From assembly GCA_015679605.1 (NCBI GenBank), contig JAAAVE010000133.1, positions 1 through 19,656 of the forward strand: a stretch of 19,656 bases of DNA, given 5' to 3'. The position numbers and the translations under genes are program-made. How positions within the stretch are numbered: the stretch's first letter is position 1; each line of letters starts with the position of its first letter. The stretch comes from Podila epigama (lineage: Eukaryota > Mortierellomycota > Mortierellomycetes > Mortierellales > Mortierellaceae). The notes below the pieces were generated by a model. That model ran no database searches and was not told where the DNA came from. It was given only the letters and a program-made list of their open reading frames with translations. Shown piece by piece: positions 1-8,904 of the stretch.

Positions 1-189
1 CTTCCTTTAAGTCCCTTTCCCTTCTGTCTTTCCCTTTGCAACATCCCCCTTTTTTAAACTTGCAAATTGCCACGCATCTCGTTTTACATGTTTTGTCATC
101 CATCCACCCTCAACTATCTTATATCATTTCTTCTTTCAATAACGACAAACACTGACTTGGATCACTTCTCTTCTGTTGTTGTGTTCCAG
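1..189 (+). other. 5' flank of the kinase exon: probable intron end
   Basis: Pyrimidine-rich sequence running up to a TTCCAG acceptor that ends at 189. The exon after it opens with a split codon, so the first coding exon and the start codon lie left of the window. The reading frame in this stretch has no kinase similarity and I see no convincing coding exon. An ATG near 88 opens a frame, but it is not the kinase frame. Confidence 0.55.
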
Positions 190-3116
190 TTGAACTCTCG
201 CACTTTCATCTGCTACGGTCAGTTGGCAAGGGAGCCTTTGGCAAAGTACGGGTGGTGCAACACAAAAAGACCAAGGAGATTTATGCTCTCAAATATATCA
301 ACAAGGCCAAATGCATTCGCATGCGTGCCGTCGAGAACATCATCCAGGAACGGCGTCTACTCGAGGAAGTCGAATTTTCGCTCATTTGCAACCTGAGATA
401 TGCGTTCCAAGACGATGAAAACCTTTTCATGGTCTTGGACTTGATGCTGGGTGGTGATTTACGCTTCCATCTTGAACGAGCTGGACCAATGCGCGAAGAT
501 GTTGTACGGTTCTATGTTGCAGAGCTGGCTCTAGCCCTCGACGCGTTACACTCTCGTAGAATCGTTCACAGGTAAGCAGCCTCTCCTTCCTTTCTCGCCA
601 TGGTGAACCACGTGACCACTAACCCATCATTTCTCCTACCAAAATTATCTAGAGACCTGAAGCCTGACAACGTGTTGCTGGACGAACATGGGCATGCACA
701 CTTGACGGATTTCAACATTGCAGTTTATTTCCATCCTTCAAAGCCATTGGTTTCAATAGCAGGAAGTATGGCTTATATGGCACCCGAGGTCTTGATGAGA
801 AAGGGATACTTTGAATCTGTCGACTGGTGGAGCTTGGGTGTCGTCATGTTTGAACTCTTGTTTGGCAGAGTAAGTGGAAAAGATGAATGATGCTCAATGT
901 TTTGGCTGAAATGTAAAAGCACCTCACGAACTTACAGACATCCTCGTGGAATCTTTTTTTTTTTTTTGTTTGATTTGTCGGGATGGCGTGTGTTTTGGGT
1001 TCAACTAATTCTTTAGCGTCCATTCAGAGGAAAGAGCAATGATCTGTTGACCAACTCAATATTGCGCGATCCATTACCGTTTCCAGATAATGTGCATGAT
1101 ATGATCAGCGCTCCTTGCCTTGATGTCCTTTCCAGAGTATGTATAGCATCTAGGCTTTCATGGCTTCGCCCTTGGAGTAGCTGCAGTGAACTGACGAAAC
1201 TATTTTCTGTCTTAGTTGTGTGAACGCGATATTAGTAAGAGACTTGGATGTACACCTGAGGGTCTGGATGCGTTCAAGAACCATCCATGGTTTGAGGGTA
1301 TTGAATGGGACAAGCTGGTCACGAAAGAAGCTACTCCTCCATTCGAACCCGATGTAAGTTCATCCAACCTATAATCATTTTTGAGTATTGTCGAGTTGCA
1401 GTGCTGTCATGTTGTCTGTCTTGATCCCTAGCACGCGCCTTTGAGAACTCACTACAAATAATAATACATACACACGTGCGCTAGTCAAAACGCGCCAACT
1501 TTGACGCGACGCACGAGTTGGAGGAACTACTGATGGAGGACAATCCTCTCAAGGCCAAGAAGCGCGCTCAGACCTCACCCGAGACAGAGCTCTCGACCGA
1601 GATGCAGCTCATGGAAGACAAGTTCATTGTCTATGACTTTAACAAGGTCAAGCGCTCGCACTCGTTGAACCGTGGCAAGTTCATGCGCTCTGGCACCAAT
1701 GGCAGTGGTGGCTTCCATGACCTGCACAAGATTAGTAGTAGCACCACTACGCTGGACGGCGTCATCGCCACTACCCGGAATAGCACTGGTCGCATCGAGA
1801 ACTTGCCCATGATGGGGTCCCCGCCACCCAAGATCCAGCGTCCTGAGAGCCCCAGTGATCTCGTTGGCCGGGACCGATTCAACCCAGACGAGGACAAGCT
1901 CTCTCTGATTAGCACCCAGATCAGCCATCAGAGTCCACGTCAGCACAAAGACCCAATGATACCTGGAGTTACCAAGAATCAGGAGGTGACCCAGACTCAG
2001 TCACAGAACCCTCGCGTTTCTATTTATCGCTTGACTGAAAAGCCTGGTGAATGCTCCGAAGATGAGGCTGTAGTGATGTTGCCAGCGAATGCTGGCATGC
2101 CTATTGGGGCTCAGCGAGCCATGACAAACGAACGATTCAATGGCGCGTCGCGCACCAACCAGGCAGAGCAACAACAGCAACAGCAGCCCCACCAACACCC
2201 TTTGGTGCAACATCACCAGCGACAGCAGCAGCAACATAACTATGCCCATTCCTCGAGACCCTCGTCCCCTTCCAATTCATCGGGCCACTCGTCCGTGTCG
2301 ACTCCACCTACGACCTATAGCTCTTCACCCGCGACCCAGAAATTGGGTGGCACTGCAGGCACGATTCTGTTTTCGACACCAGACTCGAGCGCGTCGCTTT
2401 CGAGAATCGTTGCAGGGACTCCTCTGATGGACTCGGCTAGTATTGCGAATGCTGGCCCTGGCATGACCGCTTCTCGAACCAACTCTCATCGCTCTCGTCC
2501 CTGGCGCGCCCGAGATTCGTCTTTGAGCCAGTCCATCAGCTCCATGCCGTCCAACAACAATAATAACAATGGAGCGAGGGCACTTCAGAACGGAGTGGCA
2601 GCCACAGGGGCGACAGGTACAACGACAGCAACGACAACAGGTAGAGGAGGCCGGGGGTTTGAGGCTACCTCTCCAGCTCGCCCTATGAGTGCTTATACTG
2701 CGAGCCATACATCATCCGTGCACGATGAAGGGTTCCAAGAGACAAAGTCGCTTCAGATGGCATATATTCCCACTTCGTTCTCACACCACCAGCTGACGGG
2801 GCTAGAAGGGTTTATGGCCGGTGGGTTGGACTTGGATGTGTCGTTGACGGAGGTGACGACGAATGAAGTCGAATCGTTGGAGATTATGGACAGCACTACA
2901 GCGAACAACACCGATAGGAGCAGCAGTGGCAGCAGTGGCAGTGGTAAGACCCACTACCAACACGCGTATGAGCATTCAAAGCAGAGCCCAATGTACAAGA
3001 CACGCGGTGGTGTGGGACGGGATACCAACATCAAGGACCAGGATCCAAAATCGATGTCAGCCGAGACTGTTGAAGATTCTCGTCTGCCGATCCAACAACA
3101 GACCGTTTTGGTTTGA
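190..3116 (+). CDS. YANK/STK32-like serine/threonine protein kinase (AGC group), 5' partial
   Basis: Exons are <190-571, 653-869, 1017-1136, 1216-1353 and 1485-3116, with introns of 81, 147, 79 and 131 nt. They give 828 residues plus a split first codon. Counting from the first full codon, the protein shows a GKGAFGKV P-loop (12-19), the ATP lysine in YALKYI (K34), HRDLKPDN with catalytic Asp128, DFN at 146-148, APE at 170-172, DWWSLGVVMFELLFGRRPF, and an HPWF end of the kinase fold near 262-265. DFN in place of DFG, with the sequence LTDFNIA, is characteristic of YANK kinases, so it is a family mark and not damage. From about residue 310 to the end the protein is low complexity: Ser/Thr-rich, with Gln/His runs (bases ~2165-2240) and an Asn run (~2553-2570). 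I see no recognised domain there, and it is probably disordered. YANK substrates are poorly known, so the pathway is open. Family call is firm; the N-terminus is missing. Confidence 0.92.
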
Positions 3117-3337
3117 TAGGAGGCACTCACGTAGTCTTTTAGATAATTTTTTTATTCTTTTTTTTTATTTGTTAAAAAAAGGGTCAACCTAATACATAAA
3201 CACATATCTTTACATCTTAAAAAGACTTTGCATAGAATGTCTCTTGTCACACTATCACTTCACTGTACATGAACAAGTCGCTGATACAGCGAATGCTTAC
3301 TTATTCGACGCCGATGAGGCCTGATGGAGGTGTTATT
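3117..3337 (+). other. Kinase 3' flank
   Basis: Begins with T-rich and A-rich runs (3139-3180), as expected of a fungal 3' UTR. No canonical AATAAA lies close to the stop. The first clear one, near 3574, is about 460 nt away and is unlikely to serve this gene. No gene seen. Confidence 0.5.
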
Positions 3338-3500
3338 GGGGAGTTTGATGATGAGGTGAATGTTCTTCTTTGGGAGTGGTTCAGTAAACACTTCAGCAAC
3401 GTCGTCAAGTGGGTTGAGTTCGGTTGGGGGGGAAGCAATCGCTTCCAAAGAAACATGTTCTTGCTTCTTCTCTGGCGGTACTTGAGTGCGTTGTCGAATA
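3338..3500 (-). pseudogene. Probable relic of a Crinkler (CRN) effector header, frameshifted
   Basis: On the minus strand, 3418-3338 reads through a segment containing DDVAEVFTEPLPKK and then NIHLIIKLP. This resembles the end of the Crinkler N-terminal (ubiquitin-like) header of fungi and oomycetes, where an acidic turn and VF are followed by P-x-KK-x-IH-hydrophobic-x-x-P. Just upstream on that strand, but in another frame (3456-3427), lies MFLWKRLLPP, which resembles the header's LxLW..P segment. A run of seven identical bases (plus G at 3426-3432) sits at the frame change. No start codon with a complete header precedes it, and no effector C-terminal domain follows: an unrelated short tail stops at about 3260, close to the kinase 3' end. 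The region is also less homopolymer-rich than the rest of the spacer. I read it as a truncated, decayed gene fragment. Chance resemblance is the alternative, because the matching stretch is short. Confidence 0.42.
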
Positions 3501-3517
3501 TGTTGTTCCTCGCATAA

Positions 3518-3609
3518 CACGTGACCTGATTGTACACACGCATCACGTCTCAGTTTGAATTGTTGTAAACCCAAAATAAAAAATGGGCGATAATGCGCTG
3601 CACGTGCAG
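3518..3609. promoter_or_regulatory. Two CACGTG E-box-like sites, one inside a 12-bp palindrome
   Basis: CACGTG occurs at 3518-3523 (context ACACGTGACC) and again inside the perfect palindrome CTGCACGTGCAG at 3598-3609. Both lie 0.8-0.9 kb before the carrier start codon. In fungi this core is bound by bHLH factors of the Cbf1 type. Whether these copies are used is unknown. The distance is long, and they could equally be leftovers of the relic element beside them. Confidence 0.25.
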
Positions 3610-4428
3610 GCAACAATGGTGGGCCAATCAGCGTGAGCCATTTGCTGAAAATGACTCTTTTGTATGTGGATGTTACTCAGTTTCATCAATGATGCACCTC
3701 AAAAATGGTCTCCCCCCCTTTAAGGTTTTAACCAATGTGGGCAGTTTGGTATCAAAAGTGTAAAGCAAATGTCGGATGGATTTTGGTCGCACAGGAATGG
3801 AGCAGCAAAAAAAAAAGCATCGGAAAGATTGGTCCGATAAGGGTGGTTTACTTGTGCAAGCAAAGCAGCTCTTCAAGTGAACTAAACCACGCTAAAGTTT
3901 TGGCAACCACAAAAAAAATAATAATTCATTCAAAAAAAAACGCCGAAGTGGCTATTCCATGTGTCAAAAGATGTATTTCGGGGTAGCCCTCTTGTTTTTT
4001 GTTTTGTTTTCCATGATGCTTAAATTGCAAGGCGAATATTCGTCTCTTTTTCTTTTCTTTCTTTCTTTCTTTCTTTGTTTCTACTTTATCATCTCACGAG
4101 CACACTCGTTATTTTGTACACCATCCAACCAACCATACACATCCACAATAGACAACAACAGATCGACACTCCACTCTCACAGTCTCTCACTCTTTCAGTC
4201 TCTCACTCTTGCAGTTCACTCTTACCTTTGAACATCTCATTTCTAATACCCTAACAGCACCACTAATCTCACATTCATTCACCCCAGGATATTCACACGA
4301 ACTCTCTCACTTGCAACTCGCACCTGAGTATTACTTTTACCCCTCTCCTTCACTCCACTCAAGATCAAAAAGACAAAACAGCACCCATTCATTTATCACC
4401 CACCCACACAATAAATCATATCTACATA
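3610..4428 (+). promoter_or_regulatory. Upstream and leader region of the mitochondrial carrier gene
   Basis: No gene seen here. The left part (to about 4010) is A-rich with several A8-A9 runs. From about 4045 it turns pyrimidine-rich: a CTTT repeat (~4050-4077), then C/T/A-rich sequence almost without G up to the start codon, a base pattern common in fungal core promoters and 5' leaders. No clear TATA box near a definable start. The transcription start cannot be fixed from sequence. Confidence 0.5.
4181..4226 (+). repeat. Short 16-bp tandem repeat in the carrier leader
   Basis: AGTCTCTCACTCTTTC (4181-4196) is repeated with one change as AGTCTCTCACTCTTGC (4197-4212), and a third, degraded partial copy follows (AGTTCACTCTTACC). 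It is pyrimidine-rich and lies about 200-250 bp before the start codon. Confidence 0.75.
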
Positions 4429-5893
4429 ATGCAGCAACAAAACTACACGTTCAACCCTGCTTCAAAAGCAGCCTCAGTACACATGTCAACAGTACGGCGA
4501 CCAGCCTATACCCAGACTCAAAAGTTCAAAAGTACGCTCCACATTCTCAACATGATTTTGTTTCATTTTTTTTTTGTCATTTTACCTTATCAAAATCGAT
4601 CATCTAACCGAATTATGCTTTCCCCCCTTTTTTTCTTTTTCTTTCTTTTCAGACCATTTTCAATCAGGAGCAGTATCACTGTCCTTGTCTTATGCAGTGA
4701 TGCACCCTCTCGATACCCTTAAAACACGGATGCAGGTTCCAGGTGGACGTGGCATCGCATGGTCAGCAGTCTTTACACGTGAAACCGTACGACTTCTTGG
4801 AAAAGGTTTCCTCATCAGTTCTATCGGTGCCGGTCTTCAGGTAAAGAAAATCAGAATGAAAAAGGAGATGTGAAAAAAAAATGTGTTGCTGAAAAAAAAC
4901 AAACAATAGGGAGAGATGCGATTATCATATGTCAAATGGGAATGCAGATGAAAAAGGATGTGAGTTGCAGATAAACTAACTGATCTTTTTTTTCTTGTTC
5001 ATTCCTTCATTTCCTTGAAAACAAATAATTAGGGAGGTGCCCGCTTTTCTTTCTACGAGTTGACGAAATCTTATCTTTTGCCACCAACATCACGCTTTCA
5101 GACTGGTCAGGCACCTTCAGTACACCCTTGGTGGATCCCTACCCTCTCACCTATCCCTGCTACAGCCATCTCTGCCATCATTGGTGACCTCGCCTCATCC
5201 GTCATCAAGGTGCCCCGTGAAGTCATCACATCGCGCTTGCAAACGGGATACTATAATCAACTCAGCAGCAGTAACAACAATATCAATGCAGGATTCGTCT
5301 TTCGCGCTGTATTGCGTGAAGAAGGTGTACGAGGACTGTTCCGAGGCTTTTGGAGTACCACAGCACGCGATTGTCCCTTCATGGTGATCTTGTTCACAAC
5401 TTATGAGAACTTCAAGGCGTTTCATATCAACAACATGCAACAGACCACACCAGCAGCCATCACATCCGATCCAAATTTTATTGCCTCGAGCCCTGTTGAG
5501 GTCAAGATCCCAGCCATGACATCTACTCTCTTTGGCGGCATCTCTGGTTTCTTGGCCGGTTACTTTACAACCCCAATGGATGTTATCCGGACACGGATCA
5601 TGACCTTCAAGAAATCCGCTGTTGCCTCGACAGCAATGACCCAAGATATTACCATGACCGGCATCAGTCGTCAGATGTACCGTCAGGCAGTACAATCCGC
5701 CGCCGAGAAGAGTGTACATTCAAACGCCTTGATGAGTTCCATGCGGTATGGACACAGTGTCTATAGCGCCTTCTTTGTCGGTTCTATCCCACGCTCCATG
5801 TGGTGGTTCTGTGTATGCTCCATCTTTTTCTCGACATACGAGGTCATGAAGCAGACCTTGATGCCCCTTGACTACGACCAATCTAAGCATTAG
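4429..5893 (+). CDS. Mitochondrial carrier family (SLC25) protein
   Basis: Exons 4429-4531, 4653-4840 and 5033-5893 (introns 121 and 192 nt) join in frame to 383 aa, a normal length for a carrier with extensions. Three repeat signatures are visible: HPLDTLKTR (P53-x-D55-x-x-K58), VPREVITSR (P158-x-E160-x-x-T163) and TPMDVIRTR (P278-x-D280-x-x-R283). Also seen are GGARFSFYE after repeat 1, EEGVRGLFRGFW and ARDCPFMVILFTTYE in repeat 2, and SIPRSMWWF with STYE at the end of repeat 3. Six membrane helices are expected, in the inner mitochondrial membrane. Repeat 2 has Thr where the motif normally has Lys or Arg. Repeat 3 carries a long loop (~290-335) between its two helices. The general pattern recalls carriers such as yeast Pet8 (S-adenosylmethionine) or Mme1, but the substrate cannot be assigned. 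The ATG at 4429 is chosen because it opens the first in-frame exon after the leader. Confidence 0.9.
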
Positions 5894-6193
5894 GTGTTTT
5901 ACTAGCATTCGCTATTGTATTTGTACATATATTTCATTTCTTTTTCATAAATTGTTGTGTTTCCCTCTCCTATATCTTTGTGTTTCTTGTGACATTGCTT
6001 TCTTACAACATGACCAGGAAAAAAAACACAAAAGGAAAACAAAGAGACAAAAAAAGATATTTGAATATATTCCTTGTACATGCATGAAAAGGGCCCCAAA
6101 AATGTGTATTTTTAAATGAAGATATATTACAATGGATGGATATAAGTATATGAAATGACACTTTTTCTATGTTGGATGATACTTTCTTCTTTT
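5894..6193. other. Shared 3' region of two convergent genes
   Basis: Only 300 bp separates the stop of the carrier (plus) from the stop of the sulfate permease (minus), so both 3' UTRs and both polyadenylation sites must lie here or overlap. The sequence is AT-rich, with A7-A8 runs on the plus strand. I see no exact AATAAA on either strand. No gene seen. Confidence 0.6.
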
Positions 6194-8904
6194 TCACTTG
6201 TGTGCACTGTCACTCTCGTCCGATGCTGACGATTTTGAATGCCTTCGTCCAAAGTCGCGCTTCCAGGCAGCATCACGGAGCAAGACCGCATCAATGGCAT
6301 CTCGTACGGTCAAATGGACCAAACCTTCCTCCTTCAAGAATGGACTTGCCCCATAGACTGACAATGCACCAGCAGCACCAACTGTCGCACCATGGCCCAA
6401 AAAGTTATTGTCAACATGGCCCCGGTGCCCCTGCAGATCATGATGCTGCCCATGGTCGGCATTGTCCTGAACACTCAACTCCATGATATCGTTATTGTTG
6501 AGGTGGACCACGCGTTGGGACTGCAGTTTGTTATCTGCATCCCCTTTGCTTCTGCTATTGCTCTCGAAGCCGCTGCCAAAGAAATGCTCATGGCTCCCAT
6601 TGGCGCCTGCTGTCGATGGTACCGTGGAATCAATCACTGAGGACTCAATCGAAACAATGACATCATCGTCAAGTGTTGGCGCCTCCACCTTCTGCATCGC
6701 AATAGGCCCCACAGGTCGTGTGATACCCGACAACTCTAGAATCCGAAGCACATTGTTCTGAATACCGACGAAATGCAGTTCAAAGAACAGATCCGGGTAG
6801 TCATCCACACCTGCATATTCCTTGAGCAAATCCCGGAGATCAAACAGCCCTTGCAATCCTGTCGAGTCAATATTGTTCACTGCAGAAAAGTCCAAAATCA
6901 AGGCTCGCAATCTGGGCAAGTCATCGTCCGTAATGTTGGAGTCTGCACCATAGACTTGCTTCCGAAGCATGCGAATGTGCTTCTCAAGATCATCAGACCA
7001 CAGCCGCTCCGCAGCAGACTTTTCGCGACCACCAAAACGTGTGTACTTGTAGCACTCTTCGACAACCCAGGACTTGAAGGTTTCAGTGTTTGGAAAAGTA
7101 GTCGATTCCTCAATTCTAAAGACAAGAATGCCATGAGGTGCTGGGACGGTGTCAAAGGACTTTGTGGCGGGTTCGTCAACAAAGACATCAGGCCTGTCCT
7201 TGAGTTGACGTAGGACGTGGAAATTGGGGCGCGCCACTCTGAAGAGGAGGACAATAAGCGAGAAGACTACACCCGCCGCGATACCCGTCTCGACCGAGAC
7301 AAAGAGAGTGACAAAGAGAGAGATCATGGCTGACAAAAAGTCCCACAGATTGATCTTGAAGTATTGGTAAAAGACATTTGGAGGGCTCACCAATGTTGAA
7401 ACAGCCACCATAATGACCGCCGAGAGGGCTGCATCGGGAATGTAGAAGAAACTAGAAGAGGAGAAAAAGTAGGATGGTTTTAGAAGAAAAGGTTGGCTGA
7501 AAAAAGTACGACACGACAGGATATAATAAGATCCGGCAGATACATCACACCATGCGAGGTTCAAGATAGGATGGCTTGACTTACATTGGGGTCAGGAAAA
7601 AGATTGCAAGGATAACCAAGGCACCTGTCACAAAGCCTGCAAAGGGCGTCTTTACACCACACTGAAATTTGACCGCCGACCGTGAGAAGGAGCCGGTGAC
7701 GGTGTAGGCGCCAAAGAACGAAGCCGTGATGTTGGCCAGACCCAGCGTCAACAATTCCTGGTTTGCATCGATCTGGTAACGGTTACGGCGGGCAAAGGCC
7801 TTGGCGATGGCAATGTGCTCGAGTACCGTTGCCAAGGTAATGGCCAAGATCTTGGGAGCAATCACGCCAATGACTGAAGCAGTCAATTCGGGTGCAGCTG
7901 GAGGTGGAAGTCCCGAAGGTACGTCTTTCACAATGGAGAGGCGTGGAATGATATTACCATTCTCATCCAGGGGCGCATTCCTATTGACGACATACGACAG
8001 GACGGTGGCCAATACGGTGACGATGAAGAATCGCGAAATCTTGATAAGCTGAATTGAGAACCGACCACGTGCCCAGCGGTCGACGGCCAGACCAATGATC
8101 ACTAGGAGAAAAGCAGAGACGAGACCAAAGACAAGATCGAGCCAGGACAGGGTCCCAAAGGCTTTGAACATCTTGATTAGGACTTGGTAGATGGGTTCAC
8201 GGTTGTTGATGTTGGGCACTCCAAGCCACTTTGGGACTTGCTGGATGATGATGGTCACTGCAGCTCCAGTGGTGTAACCGACAAGAACAGTTGTTGGGAA
8301 GAAATCGAGGATGATGCCCAGACGGAGGACACCGAGGAGGGCGATGAGGATGCCGACTGCCATGCAAGAGATGGCAGCGACCTGGACGGGTGTGAAGCGA
8401 TCAGCGAGTTCAGCAACAAGCTCGCCTGTTACGAGCGAGATGACGGCCGTGGGACCAATGGTCAAGTCTTTGGACGTGCCCATAAAACAGTAAAAGATAG
8501 CACCAATGTAGGCAGAGTAGAGACCGTGCTGTACTGGCAAACCGGCGACCTTGGCATAAGACATTCCTTGCGGCACCACAATCAGACCAACCGTGATGCC
8601 AGCAATGATATCTCGGATTGCCCATGCGCGATTATATTTCGGCAACCTTTGGGTATATTTATATATATATTTTTTGAAGACAAGAAAAATGTGAGTTGTT
8701 CGTGTCGGGTGGGGATTACTCATTAGCAAAAGTATATCACTCATGGCTTTTTGGGCTCTACAGGGAGTTCCGCATATGTTTTTGTGCGTGTTACCATTTG
8801 ATGATGGGAAACCGCTCTGTTGCGTAGGTCGGGAGGTTTGAAGGAAAGTGTTTGACCCAGCTGACGAGAGACTGGCCAAACTCTTTGAGTTGCTGGTCAG
8901 CCAT
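6194..8904 (-). CDS. SulP-family sulfate permease with C-terminal STAS domain
   Basis: Minus-strand exons 8904-8795, 8646-7585 and 7451-6194 (introns 148 and 133 nt) join to 809 aa, close to yeast Sul1/Sul2. It imports sulfate across the plasma membrane as the first step of sulfur assimilation. The first join rebuilds W-L-P-K-Y-N (W37 is split by the intron), followed by RDIIAGITVGLIVVPQGMSY and GLYSAYIGAIFYCFMGTSKD, the conserved SulP entry region. Hydrophobic helices continue to about residue 465. The STAS domain starts near 493 and contains LILDFSAVNNIDSTGLQ (~575-591). A His/Asn/Asp-rich stretch (~663-753) separates the STAS core from what looks like its last helix (GLVHLTVRDAIDAVL, ~767-781). 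The start at 8904 gives a short cytosolic lead (MADQQLKEFG...) in frame. Sulfate is the likely substrate, but molybdate or other anions are possible in this family. Confidence 0.93.

Noticed and set aside
606-616. CACGTG in the first visible kinase intron
   Set aside because: A single E-box core inside an intron with no nearby start site; expected by chance in 20 kb.
3269-3517. Plus-strand 82-aa frame beginning MNKSLIQRML
   Set aside because: It is antisense to the proposed Crinkler relic and resembles nothing I know; the minus-strand frames explain the region better.
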